A stretch of 64,000 nt of DNA from Gordonia hirsuta DSM 44140 = NBRC 16056 (lineage in GTDB: Bacteria > Actinomycetota > Actinomycetes > Mycobacteriales > Mycobacteriaceae), in NCBI RefSeq assembly GCF_000333015.1, contig NZ_BANT01000014.1, forward strand, positions 108,454 to 172,453, read 5' to 3'. The translations under genes were made by a program, and so were the position numbers. Shown here one piece after another: positions 53,237 to 61,580 of the stretch. The stretch's first letter is position 1. The number at the start of each line of letters is the position of its first letter. Under the pieces are notes generated by a model, which saw only the letters and a program-made list of their open reading frames with translations, searched no databases and had not been told where the DNA came from.

Positions 53237-54855
53237 TCCCAGCCCCGTCGTGGATCACCGTGCTGATCGCCCTGCCCACCCTGGTGCCGCTGCTCGCGGC
53301 CGCCCTGACGCTGCTGCGCGGGCGCAATCCCCGATTCCAGCGGGCGGTGACCGTCGGCGCCATCAGCGTCGCGCTGATCGCCTCGGCGATGATGCTGTAT
53401 CTGACCAGCCAGTACGGCACCTTCGCGGTGCGAATCGGCGGCTGGGGAGACAAGGGATACCCGAACGGGCCGCTGGGTATCACGCTGGTCGTCGACCGGC
53501 TCTCGGCCCTGATGCTCGTGGTCTCGACCATCGTCCTGTTGTGCGTGGTGATCTACGCGATCGGTCAGGGTATCCGGGACGGCACCACTCAGCAGCCGGT
53601 GTCGATCTTCCTGCCGTCGTACCTGATCCTGACCGCCGGGGTGTGCAACTCCTTCCTGGCCGGCGACCTGTTCAACATGTACGTCTCCTTCGAGGTGCTG
53701 CTGGCGGCCAGCTTCGTGCTGCTGACGCTGGGCGCCAGCGCGGACCGGGTTCGCGCGGGAGCCTCGTACGTGATGGTCTCGATGGTCTCTTCGCTGATCT
53801 TCCTGGCCGGTATCGCCTTCGCCTACTCGACCACCGGCACCCTGAACCTGGCCGAGATGGCGGTGCGGCTCGAGCACGTGCCCACCGGCACCCGCAACGC
53901 CCTGTTCGCGGTCCTGCTGGTCGCCTTCGGTATCAAAGCGGCGGTCTTCCCGCTGTCGACGTGGCTGCCGGACTCCTACCCGACCGCCCCGGCTCCGGTC
54001 ACCGCCGTCTTCGCCGGTCTGCTCACCAAGGTCGGCGTGTACGCGATCATCCGCACTAATACGCTGCTGTTCCCCGGCGGCACTATGGACAATGTGCTCA
54101 TGGTGGCGGGTCTGGCGACCATGCTGGTCGGTATCTTCGGTGCCATTGCGCAGTCGGACATCAAACGTCTGTTGTCGTTCACCCTGGTCAGCCACATCGG
54201 CTACATGATCTTCGGCATCGCCGTCGGATCGCAGATCTCGATGTCGGCGGCGATCTACTACGTCGCCCACCACATCCTGGTGCAGACCACCCTGTTCCTG
54301 GTGGTCGGCCTGATCGAACGACAGGCCGGTTCGGCCTCGCTGCGCCGCCTGGGCGGGCTCATCGCCAGCCCGGTGCTGGCGGCACTGTTCCTGATCCCGG
54401 CACTGAACCTGGGCGGTATCCCGCCGTTCTCCGGTTTCATCGGCAAGGTCGCCCTGCTCGAGGGCGGTGTCCGCGACGGCTCGGTCCTGGCGTGGCTGCT
54501 GGTCGCCGGTGCGGTGATCACCAGCCTGCTGACCCTGTACGTGGTCGCTCGCGTCTGGGCCAAGGCCTTCTGGCGGCCCCGCGCCGACGCACCCGAGGGC
54601 GAGCTGACCAACAGCACCGCCTCGGCCCTGGTCCCCGAGGGCGTCGACGTGCTCCTGGCCGACCGCGAAGACGTCGGCCGCATGCCGGCGACCATGGTGC
54701 TGCCGACCGCCATGATGGTGGCCGTCGGTCTGGCGTTGACCGTGTGGGCCGGGCCCATCTTCGGTTTCACCGACGACGCGGCCACCGATCTGGTCGATCG
54801 CGAGCCCGGCGTCTGCAGCCCGTACATCACCGCCGTGCTGGGATGTGAGAAATGA
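53233..54855 (+). CDS. mrpD: Mrp antiporter subunit D
   Basis: This 540-residue NuoN/NuoM-like membrane subunit has about 14 segments. FNMYVSFEVLLAASFVLLTL carries the conserved Glu, AVFPLSTWLPDSYPTAPAPV the central lysine region, and ETLLTKVGVY-like sequence (LLTKVGVYAIIRTN) the second lysine. Residues 440-500 form a soluble loop before the last segment. It works with MrpA in proton transfer. It overlaps mrpC and mrpE by four bases each. Confidence 0.96.
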   Translation: MIPAPSWITVLIALPTLVPLLAAALTLLRGRNPRFQRAVTVGAISVALIASAMMLYLTSQYGTFAVRIGGWGDKGYPNGPLGITLVVDRLSALMLVVSTIVLLCVVIYAIGQGIRDGTTQQPVSIFLPSYLILTAGVCNSFLAGDLFNMYVSFEVLLAASFVLLTLGASADRVRAGASYVMVSMVSSLIFLAGIAFAYSTTGTLNLAEMAVRLEHVPTGTRNALFAVLLVAFGIKAAVFPLSTWLPDSYPTAPAPVTAVFAGLLTKVGVYAIIRTNTLLFPGGTMDNVLMVAGLATMLVGIFGAIAQSDIKRLLSFTLVSHIGYMIFGIAVGSQISMSAAIYYVAHHILVQTTLFLVVGLIERQAGSASLRRLGGLIASPVLAALFLIPALNLGGIPPFSGFIGKVALLEGGVRDGSVLAWLLVAGAVITSLLTLYVVARVWAKAFWRPRADAPEGELTNSTASALVPEGVDVLLADREDVGRMPATMVLPTAMMVAVGLALTVWAGPIFGFTDDAATDLVDREPGVCSPYITAVLGCEK

Positions 54856-55664
54856 GCAACACTCCCTACCCGGATCGGCCGCACCCCAAACCGGTCGGCA
54901 AACGACCGATCCCCGCCTTTTTCGGGAATCTGTGGCGCCAGTCCGTGGTGGCCTTCGCCTGGCCGCTGACCTCGGCCATCGTCTGGGTCGCCAGCCGGGT
55001 GTCGATGCCCAAGTGGATGGGCAGCGATCTGCGTGAGTTCGCCGTCCGGCTGTGGAGCCTGGCCTGGCTGGCCTTCGTCTGGGTGCTGCTGTGGGGCGAT
55101 GTGACGTGGGGCAATGTGGTGATCGGCATCGTCTTCGGTGTCGCGGTCCTGGCGATTCTGCCGCTGCCGCGGGTACCGGTCGAAGGCCGGCTGCATCCCC
55201 TTGCCGCCCTGAACCTGCTGATCAGCATGCTGTGGAACTTCCTGATCTCGGCCGCCCAGGTCGCCTGGGCCGCGGTGCGCCCCGGTGAGCCGCCACTGGG
55301 CTGCGTGGTCCGCGTGCACCTGGCGATCAAATCCGACCTGGTCCTGACGCTGGCGGTGGACTATCTGAACCTGGTGCCCGGGACCATGGTGGTGGAGATC
55401 GACCACGTGCATCGGATCCTGTACGTGCACGTCTTCGACGTCCGCACACAGAAGCAGGTGGATCATTTCCGCAAGCAGATGGCTTATGTGGAGCGTCAGT
55501 TCATCCGGGCTTTCGAACGCGACAGTGAATGGCATCCGAGTCCGTACCACGGGATCGACGACGACTACCACCATGTCCCGTTCGCCGACCGCCAGCGCGT
55601 GGCCGACGGCGAACGCGCTCCCCGCCGCCGTCGTCGCCGCCGGAAGGAGCGCCGTCGCTCATGA
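54852..55664 (+). CDS. mrpE: Mrp antiporter subunit E
   Basis: This 270-residue protein contains the MNHE domain (residues about 55-215; VLLWGDVTWGNVVIGIVFGV and the TVDYLNLVPGTMVVEIDH-type motif, here LAVDYLNLVPGTMVVEI). It is longer than the usual 160 residues, having an extra 50-residue N-terminus with a hydrophobic stretch and a very basic C-terminal tail (RRRRRRKERRRS). The basic MrpE tail could in principle pair with the acidic MrpC tail. Confidence 0.93.
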   Translation: MSNTPYPDRPHPKPVGKRPIPAFFGNLWRQSVVAFAWPLTSAIVWVASRVSMPKWMGSDLREFAVRLWSLAWLAFVWVLLWGDVTWGNVVIGIVFGVAVLAILPLPRVPVEGRLHPLAALNLLISMLWNFLISAAQVAWAAVRPGEPPLGCVVRVHLAIKSDLVLTLAVDYLNLVPGTMVVEIDHVHRILYVHVFDVRTQKQVDHFRKQMAYVERQFIRAFERDSEWHPSPYHGIDDDYHHVPFADRQRVADGERAPRRRRRRRKERRRS

Positions 55665-55921
55665 GCATCGTCTGGACCATCAGTGCCACCCTGCTGCTCT
55701 CCGCCAGTCTGCTGACCCTGTACCGGGCGCTGCGCGGGCCGACCACCCTGGACCGGCTCGTCGGCATCGATACGCTGATCGCCCTGGTGATCTGCGGGCT
55801 GGCGGTGTGGGTGGCGGCCACCTTCGACACCACCATCGTCCCGAGCATCGTGGCGTTGTCCCTGGTCAGCTTCATCGGGTCCATCTCGGTGGCCCGCTTC
55901 CGGGTGAGGGACGACGAATGA
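55661..55921 (+). CDS. mrpF: Mrp antiporter subunit F
   Basis: This 86-residue protein has three membrane segments and the MrpF/PhaF pattern RALRGPTTLDRLVGIDTL with the conserved Asp residues that contribute to the cation path. The ATG at 55661 overlaps the mrpE stop, and the stop overlaps mrpG. Confidence 0.93.
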   Translation: MSIVWTISATLLLSASLLTLYRALRGPTTLDRLVGIDTLIALVICGLAVWVAATFDTTIVPSIVALSLVSFIGSISVARFRVRDDE

Positions 55922-56268
55922 TCCGCGACATCTTCACCGCCGTGTTCATCCTGACCGGCAGCCTGATCGCCTTCACCGCCGCTCTGGGCATCGTCCGCTT
56001 CCCCGACACTTTGTCGAGGATGCATGCGGCCACCAAACCGCAGACCTTCGGCATGACCCTGGTGCTGGTCGGCACACTCATCCGGATCGCCGGTCACCCC
56101 GACGCCGGAATGCTGGTCCTGACGGCGCTGTTCATGCTGATCACCGCCCCGGTGATCGCGCAGCGGGTCGGCCGACTGGTCTATCGGGAGCAGCCCGACC
56201 GTCGCCCGCCGATCGACGAGGCGGACCTGAGCGTCCTGCGGCGCAACGAAACCGGCGGGCCGCACTGA
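55918..56268 (+). CDS. mrpG: Mrp antiporter subunit G
   Basis: This 116-residue protein is the last gene of the Mrp operon. It has three membrane segments and the MrpG signature IVRFPDTLSRMHAATKPQTF. The C-terminus is hydrophilic. It overlaps mrpF by four bases. The next gene converges from the other strand. Confidence 0.93.
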   Translation: MIRDIFTAVFILTGSLIAFTAALGIVRFPDTLSRMHAATKPQTFGMTLVLVGTLIRIAGHPDAGMLVLTALFMLITAPVIAQRVGRLVYREQPDRRPPIDEADLSVLRRNETGGPH

Positions 56269-56303
56269 CCGTCCGGGCCGCCGTCCCGGAGACCGGCTCG
56301 GTC

Positions 56304-57443
56304 CTACTGGAGTTCGCCAACCACCGCGTCGACCACTGCCCGCAAGTTCCCGGCCCGTTCGTGCACGGCGTGCTGGCGCTGATAGCTGGCACCGGCGGCG
56401 ATGATCTCGGCGACCGAGGCCAGCTCATCGCTGCATTCCAGATCCGCGGCCACCGGCTCGAGCCGGACCAGCAGATCGGCTAGATCGTCGGTCACCAACC
56501 GCTCATCGCAGGCCGTGTTCTGGATGACGATCGCCTCCAGCCCGTAGCGGGCGGCGCGCCACTTGTTCTCCTGCACCAGCCATGGCGCCAGCTGCGGCAG
56601 CGTCTCACCCGCATCGAGCCGGCGGCTCAGATCGACCACCAGGCAGTGGGTCAGCGCCACCAGTGCAGCCAGCTCACGCCGGTTGGAGACTCCGTCGCAG
56701 ATGCGTACCTCGATGGTCCCCAGGTGCGGCGACGGCCGCACATCCCAGCGGATCTCGTTGAGGTGGTCGATGATGCCGGTGGTCTTCTGGTCGTGGACGA
56801 AGGCCTCGAACTCGCTCCACTGCTGGAACTGGAAGGGCAGCCCAGCCGTCGGCAGCTGCTGGAACATCATCGCGCGGTTACTGGCATAACCGGTTTCCTG
56901 CCCTGCCCACATCGGGGAGGACGCCGAGAGCGCCAACAGGTGCGGATAGTAGTTGAGCAGACCCGACAGGATCGGCAGCACCTTGTCCTGGTGATCGATG
57001 CCCACGTGCACGTGCACGCCCCAGATCAGCATCTGACGGCCCCACCATTGGGTGCGCTCGATCAGCTCGGCGTACCGGCTGCCCGCGGTCAGCTGCTGCC
57101 CGGACCACTCGGCGAACGGGTGCGTTCCGGCCCCGTACAGGTCGATGTCCAGCTCTTCGGTGAGCTCACGGACCTGTGCCAGGGTGGCCCCCAGGTCGTC
57201 CATCGCCTCACCGGTGGTCCGGCAGATCCCGGTGACCAGCTCCACGGTGTTGCGCAGCAACTCCCGGTGGATGCGCTCGGCCCGGGACAGCCCGCGGTCG
57301 GCGATCAGCGTGAACAGCGGGTCGGCGGCGTTGCGCAGATCACGGCTGGCACGATCGACCAACGCCAGTTCCCATTCGACGCCCAGCGTCGGTTCCGCCG
57401 ACGCCCGGAACTCGATCGGGGCGAACGACGACGAGCCGCTCAC
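56304..57443 (-). CDS. Glutamate-cysteine ligase family protein (YbdK-like)
   Basis: This 379-residue carboxylate-amine ligase belongs to the GCS2 family. LGVEWELALVDRASRDLRNA is the conserved ATP/substrate opening, WGVHVHVGIDHQDKVLPIL the metal-binding block, and PHLGTIEVRICDGVSNRREL the C-terminal block. YbdK shows weak glutamate-cysteine ligase activity in E. coli; the natural product here is unknown. The start is ATG 57443. Its position next to the sodC homologue matches Rv0433. Confidence 0.92.
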   Translation of the reverse strand: MSGSSSFAPIEFRASAEPTLGVEWELALVDRASRDLRNAADPLFTLIADRGLSRAERIHRELLRNTVELVTGICRTTGEAMDDLGATLAQVRELTEELDIDLYGAGTHPFAEWSGQQLTAGSRYAELIERTQWWGRQMLIWGVHVHVGIDHQDKVLPILSGLLNYYPHLLALSASSPMWAGQETGYASNRAMMFQQLPTAGLPFQFQQWSEFEAFVHDQKTTGIIDHLNEIRWDVRPSPHLGTIEVRICDGVSNRRELAALVALTHCLVVDLSRRLDAGETLPQLAPWLVQENKWRAARYGLEAIVIQNTACDERLVTDDLADLLVRLEPVAADLECSDELASVAEIIAAGASYQRQHAVHERAGNLRAVVDAVVGELQ

Positions 57444-57457
57444 GGGCGAGCCCGCGA

Positions 57458-58060
57458 TCAGTTCGCGACGATGTTGCCGCAGGCGACGGCGGTGTCACCG
57501 GTCAGGAGCACCACGATCTTGCCGTCGAGGTCGGCCACGTTGACGGTGACGGTCTGTCGGGCTGAGCCGTTGCCCTGCTCGTTGACGGCAATCCCCGGCA
57601 GCGAGCCCCCGGCGATCACGTTGCCGGTGTTGGTGAAGCCACCGACGGGTGCGGCCGTCGGCGAACCGCCCTCGACCTCGACCTCCTTCGGCGCGAAACA
57701 GCTGCTGGCCGAGCGGACCTCGACCTTGTGCGAGCCCGGAGTCATCCCGCTCACCCGCAGGTTGACCTTGGTGCTGTTGCCTTCGGTGACGAAGCTCGCC
57801 GCACCCAGGGCGTCGCCGGAGGGGCTGAGCAGGTTCGCGGTGCCCACAGCCGAGCCCGGCGCGGCCGGCACATCGTCGGCGTTCACCAGGTCACCGGGCT
57901 CCACCTGGTTGCCGGTGATCGGCGCCGGGTTGGTGCCGGGAACGTCCGAGACGTGCTCGTCCGGGGTGCAGGCCGTCAGGCCGAACCCGGCGATTCCGGC
58001 GGCGGCGAGGGTCGCAAGCACACGCTTGGTCGTGACACCGGTGATGAGGCTGGCGGTCAT
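57458..58060 (-). CDS. SodC-like lipoprotein lacking the metal-binding histidines
   Basis: This 200-residue lipoprotein (lipobox GLTAC) has a C-terminal Cu/Zn-superoxide-dismutase-like domain. Blocks align with M. tuberculosis SodC: GMTPGSHKVEVRSASSC (SodC: G.H.HQVGKC), an EVEGGSPTA block, GGSLPGIAV and the closing VACGNI. The His ligands for copper and zinc in all four blocks are replaced, while the disulfide cysteines (SSC and VACG) are kept. It should therefore have the fold without dismutase activity. The start at ATG 58060 has a good AAGGAA site; ATG 58108 would add 16 residues. The gene order (Rv0430-Rv0433) supports sodC ancestry. Confidence 0.82.
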   Translation of the reverse strand: MTASLITGVTTKRVLATLAAAGIAGFGLTACTPDEHVSDVPGTNPAPITGNQVEPGDLVNADDVPAAPGSAVGTANLLSPSGDALGAASFVTEGNSTKVNLRVSGMTPGSHKVEVRSASSCFAPKEVEVEGGSPTAAPVGGFTNTGNVIAGGSLPGIAVNEQGNGSARQTVTVNVADLDGKIVVLLTGDTAVACGNIVAN

Positions 58061-58123
58061 GGCTGTTCCTTCGGCTGTTGTGTTGACGGACTGGGCTGCA
58101 TTGTTCACGGGTTCGGCTCCGGG

Positions 58124-58639
58124 CTACTTGCTCACCACGATGACGGCGATCTCGCCGTCGCAGCGGGTGAAAGCGGCCGGACGTTCTTCGGCCGAAGCAC
58201 CGCCGGGTACCGCTTCGGCGACCTTCTTGGCCGCGTCCTCGTCGCCCTCGGCGTAGAAGACGGTGTTCTCGGTGATGCTGCTGGTCGGCAGGTTGGCCGG
58301 GTCGGTGCCGATCGGGAAGCCGGCCGACTTCAACTCCTCGGAGACCTCACCGGCCAGTCCCGGGATGCTGCCGGCGTTGAGCACGCAGATCTTGGTGTCA
58401 CCGATGTTCTCCGACGGCACGGAGGAGGAGGCCGGCGATGAGCTGGGCGCGGCCGATGCGCTGGTCTCACTGGCGGCCTGCGCGCTCTGACCGGCACCGG
58501 CGAGCTTGTCCTGGGGAGACTCTTTGCCGCTGTCGGAGGCCGATTTGATGCCGAGCAGGAGGAAGACCACGGCAACGGCGAGCAGCAGCATGGCTCCTGC
58601 ACGCAGCGGCAGGCGATTGGGTTCGCGGTCAGCATTCAT
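58124..58639 (-). CDS. LytR_C-domain membrane protein (VirR-like)
   Basis: This 171-residue protein has one N-terminal membrane segment (residues 15-32), a Ser/Ala-rich linker (about 45-75) and a C-terminal LytR_C domain (about 80-171: KICVLNAGSIPGLAGEVSEE and a final AVIVVSK strand). The domain probably binds envelope polymers. In M. tuberculosis the syntenic gene Rv0431 encodes VirR, which controls release of membrane vesicles; this is likely its orthologue. It lies 16 bases upstream of the first possible SodC-like start. Confidence 0.87.
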   Translation of the reverse strand: MNADREPNRLPLRAGAMLLLAVAVVFLLLGIKSASDSGKESPQDKLAGAGQSAQAASETSASAAPSSSPASSSVPSENIGDTKICVLNAGSIPGLAGEVSEELKSAGFPIGTDPANLPTSSITENTVFYAEGDEDAAKKVAEAVPGGASAEERPAAFTRCDGEIAVIVVSK

Positions 58640-58684
58640 CAGGGCAACTCTAACCCACGCGGGCCCGCGGCCCGCGCCGAGACA

Positions 58685-59002
58685 TCAGGTCGGGTCGAAA
58701 CCGAGCCGCCGCGCCGCCCGCGCCTTCTGGCGCGAGGCGCGCAGTCTACGCAGGCGCTTGACGAGCATGGGGTCGGCGGCCAGGGCTTCGGGACGGTCCA
58801 CCAGCGCGTTGAGCACCTGGTAGTAGCGGGTCGACGACAAGCCGAAGAGCTCTTTGATGGCGTCTTCTTTGGAGCCGGAGTACTTCCACCACTGGCGTTC
58901 GAACCCGAGGATGTCGCGCTCCCGGCGCGTCAGTCCGTCGGCGCCGATCTCGTGCGGATCGGGCTGGACCGACTGCTGCTCTGCGGCTGCGCCGTTCGAC
59001 AC
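58685..59002 (-). CDS. DUF3263 protein
   Basis: This 105-residue basic protein of the DUF3263 family has the conserved core LTRRERDILGFERQWWKYSG and SSTRYYQVLNALVDRPEAL. These resemble a small helix-turn-helix, and the C-terminus is strongly basic, so nucleic-acid binding is plausible. It starts with GTG. It matches Rv0430 in family and in position, divergent from def. Confidence 0.88.
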   Translation of the reverse strand: MSNGAAAEQQSVQPDPHEIGADGLTRRERDILGFERQWWKYSGSKEDAIKELFGLSSTRYYQVLNALVDRPEALAADPMLVKRLRRLRASRQKARAARRLGFDPT

Positions 59003-59196
59003 CGGTGGGTCCCCTTCTGTTGCGCGCGGTGGCGCCGTCGTTCACGAATCCGGCGGCCAGGCCGGTGAATGACAGCGATGTGCTTCGGTCAGTATCTAAT
59101 CATGACCGGACGTGCGCGGGCGCGGTGACTCACCGGTGCGGCATCTGATTCGTGCCGGACGCGGCCGGTGCGACCGGCGGCAGTAGAGTTGCCCGC

Positions 59197-59787
59197 ATGG
59201 CGATTCTTCCCATCTGCATCGTCGGCGAACCCGTCCTGCACCAGCCGACCAGCCCGGTCGAGCTGGACGCCGACGGGCGGCCCGCGCCGGAACTGATCGA
59301 ACTGCTCGACGATATGTACGAGACGATGGATGCCGCCAACGGCGTCGGCCTGGCCGCCAACCAGGTCGGCCGGGGGCTGCGGATGTTCGTCTACGACTGC
59401 CCCGACGGCGATCGACGGCGGCGCGGCGAGGTGATCAACCCGGTACTGCAGACCTCGGAACTGCCCGAGACGATGCCCGATCCGGATTCCAACGACGAAG
59501 GCTGTCTCTCGGTTCCCGGAGAAGGCTTCCCCACCGGCCGCGCCGAGTGGGCCAAGGTCACCGGCACCGACCGCGACGGCAATCCGGTGGAGATCGAGGG
59601 CACCGGCTTCTTCGCCCGCATGCTGCAGCACGAGACCGGACATCTTGACGGCTATCTGTATCTGGACGTCCTGGTGGGCCGTAACGCCCGCGCAGCCAAG
59701 AAGGCGGTCAAACGGAACAAGTGGGGCGTGCCGGGTCTGACCTGGCTGCCCGGCTCGGTCGCCGACCCGTTCGGCCACGACGACTGA
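59197..59787 (+). CDS. def: Peptide deformylase
   Basis: This 196-residue metalloenzyme removes the formyl group from the first Met of new proteins. All three motifs are present: [18 protein letters not shown] and QHETGHLDG with the metal-binding HExxH. Asn-terminal extensions in frame (to 59152) are not needed; ATG 59197 fits the family start. The form HETGH, rather than HEIDH, is usual in mycobacterial Def. It is the first gene of a run reading towards xthA. Confidence 0.95.
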   Translation: MAILPICIVGEPVLHQPTSPVELDADGRPAPELIELLDDMYETMDAANGVGLAANQVGRGLRMFVYDCPDGDRRRRGEVINPVLQTSELPETMPDPDSNDEGCLSVPGEGFPTGRAEWAKVTGTDRDGNPVEIEGTGFFARMLQHETGHLDGYLYLDVLVGRNARAAKKAVKRNKWGVPGLTWLPGSVADPFGHDD

Positions 59788-59794
59788 GTGCCCC

Positions 59795-60481
59795 GTGGAC
59801 CCGCTCATCGGTGATCGCGTTGTGATCCGCTACCGGCTGGGCGCCGGTGGCCCCGACGACTGGCGCGCCGGGTCCGGCCCCAATCCGGCCTTCACGCATG
59901 CGCCGACGCTGTCGGACATCACCGGCATCCTGCGCGAGCACGACGGTCAGGCGCTGGTGATCGAACGCGACGGGCGCGCCGAATCGGTGCCGGTCGCGGC
60001 GATCACCTCGCTTCGGCAACTCTCGGCGCAGACGGTGCGTAACTCGCAGATCCGCCGGGTCGAACGCGCCTTGACCGACGCGACCGTTGCCGCCGAACGC
60101 GTCGAGGTCGACGGCTGGGTGCTCTCGGCCGATCCGGCGAGTTCGGCACCGCGCGCCACCGCGGCTGTGCCGCTGGGCTTCGGCACCAACACCACGGCCC
60201 TGGACACCATCGCCGAGTGGTACCGGCTGCGGGGGCTGCCCACCCGGGTCATCGCCCCCGAACGTCTGCTGCGGCTGGCCGACCTCGGGGCCGGCCCGGG
60301 GATCGGCTACGAGGTGCTGACCCGGGACGGCACGACTCCGGTCGAGGTCCCCGGCAGCGACCTGGACGAGCGGCGGCGCCTGCGCGCCGAAGGCTACGGA
60401 CTGCACCACACCTTCATGCTGCTCACCCTGCCCGGATCGGCTGCGGAGGCGGCCGGGGCATCCGCCGATGACCGGCGCTGA
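59795..60481 (+). CDS. GNAT-like protein (Rv0428c type) lacking the acetyl-CoA core
   Basis: This 228-residue protein starts with an SH3-like domain (GDRVVIRYRLGAGGPDDWRA, to about residue 85), typical of the Rv0428c/cg3035 family. The second part begins like a GNAT domain (RATAAVPLGFGTNTTALDTI, WYRLRGLPTRVIAPE). It then jumps to a short closing segment (LRAEGYGLHHTFML) and lacks the strand-helix core with the acetyl-CoA pyrophosphate motif; family members are about 300 residues. No frame break explains the loss. Activity is therefore doubtful. The GTG start lies seven bases after def, and the end overlaps the RNase gene by 14 bases. Confidence 0.78.
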   Translation: MDPLIGDRVVIRYRLGAGGPDDWRAGSGPNPAFTHAPTLSDITGILREHDGQALVIERDGRAESVPVAAITSLRQLSAQTVRNSQIRRVERALTDATVAAERVEVDGWVLSADPASSAPRATAAVPLGFGTNTTALDTIAEWYRLRGLPTRVIAPERLLRLADLGAGPGIGYEVLTRDGTTPVEVPGSDLDERRRLRAEGYGLHHTFMLLTLPGSAAEAAGASADDRR

Positions 60482-61040
60482 CGGCGGCCGGTCCGGTTGG
60501 CGCAGCCGGGTCGGACCGGCGCTGGGCCTGGTCCTGCTGCTCGTCGCCGTCGTTCTGCTCTGGGCGTTCTCCGACGGCCCCGACGACGGTGTAACGAACA
60601 CCGAGGGCCCGGGCGTGGCCGCCGTTTCCTCGGCGCCGGACACCGGGGCACCGGAGACCTCGCGCGCGCAGCCGTCACAGTCCCGACCCGCCCACTCGCG
60701 CCCCGCGCAGTCCCGCCCCGCGCAATCCCGGCCGCCGTCGGCGCCGGCGGTGCCCGCGCGGGTCACCGCGATACTGGCACTGATCGACGCCGGCCAGTGG
60801 CCGGACGCCGCGAACGCCCCGGGCACCCAGGGCGGGCGCACTTTCGGCAACTACGAGGGCCTGCTCCCGACGACCGGCCCGGACGGGCGGCGCCTGCGGT
60901 TCCAGGAATGGGACGTCAACCCCAAAAAACCCGGCCGGGGCCGGGACGCCGAGCGCATCGTAACCGCGAACGACGGCTCCGCCTGGTACACCTTGGACCA
61001 CTACCGCAGCTTCACACAGATCAGGGGGCCGTCGCGATGA
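60468..61040 (+). CDS. Membrane-anchored or secreted guanyl-specific ribonuclease (RNase Sa/N1 type)
   Basis: This 190-residue protein has an N-terminal hydrophobic segment (residues 16-36), a Pro/Ser/Arg-repeat linker (SRPAHSRPAQSRPAQSRP, about 68-90) and a C-terminal microbial RNase domain of about 95 residues. Catalytic residues known from RNase Sa are present: Glu in RFQEWDV, Arg in AERIVT and His in TLDHYRSF. The family cuts single-stranded RNA after guanine. No disulfide cysteines are present. A barstar-type inhibitor is encoded directly downstream with a stop/start overlap, the expected order for a toxin and its inhibitor. The pair interrupts a gene order otherwise shared with M. tuberculosis. 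Confidence 0.87.
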   Translation: MTGADGGRSGWRSRVGPALGLVLLLVAVVLLWAFSDGPDDGVTNTEGPGVAAVSSAPDTGAPETSRAQPSQSRPAHSRPAQSRPAQSRPPSAPAVPARVTAILALIDAGQWPDAANAPGTQGGRTFGNYEGLLPTTGPDGRRLRFQEWDVNPKKPGRGRDAERIVTANDGSAWYTLDHYRSFTQIRGPSR

Positions 61041-61576
61041 GTCCGGGCGTGAACGACTTTCTGCGCGCAACCCTGCACGGCGGCCCGGCGATCGCCCTGA
61101 CCTCGGCGCGGCTGCGGAACCCCGGATCCGGCGATCCGGGGCTGGTCGCACGCCGGATCGACGGCGCATCGGCCCGCACCCTGCCCGGGCTGTTCGAAGC
61201 CTACGCCTGGGCCTGGGACTTCCCCGGCTACTTCGGCGGCAACAAGGATGCATTCAACGACTGCATGACCGATCTGGACGACGGCCGCTTCTCCCCTGCC
61301 GGAGGTACCGCCACGACCGGCTTTCTGACCGTCGTGACCCGGGCCGAACAGTTCCTGGCCGATGCCCCGCCGGCCGACCGGGCCTGGTTCGCCCAATCCC
61401 AGGCCGGATACCGGGACGACTACCGCACCGTGAACGCCTACGGCGCTGACCGTCCGGTGCCGCTGCAGTTCGGCGTCGTACTGCACACCGACCTGTCGCA
61501 CCTGCGCACCGTCACCGACCGGTGGCGCGCCGCCGGGGCGTCCCCTGCCGTACTGATCACGAACGGAAAGGATTGA
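61037..61576 (+). CDS. Barstar-family ribonuclease inhibitor
   Basis: This 179-residue protein contains a barstar domain in about residues 42-130. The diagnostic sequence is DFPGYFGGNKDAFNDCMTDL with the two acidic residues that, in barstar, block the RNase active site. The remaining N- and C-terminal parts are longer than in the 90-residue Bacillus protein, as is common in actinobacteria. There is no signal peptide, so it acts in the cytoplasm. The ATG lies in the stop codon of the RNase gene, and xthA follows five bases after its stop. Confidence 0.9.
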   Translation: MSPGVNDFLRATLHGGPAIALTSARLRNPGSGDPGLVARRIDGASARTLPGLFEAYAWAWDFPGYFGGNKDAFNDCMTDLDDGRFSPAGGTATTGFLTVVTRAEQFLADAPPADRAWFAQSQAGYRDDYRTVNAYGADRPVPLQFGVVLHTDLSHLRTVTDRWRAAGASPAVLITNGKD

Positions 61577-61580
61577 GATC

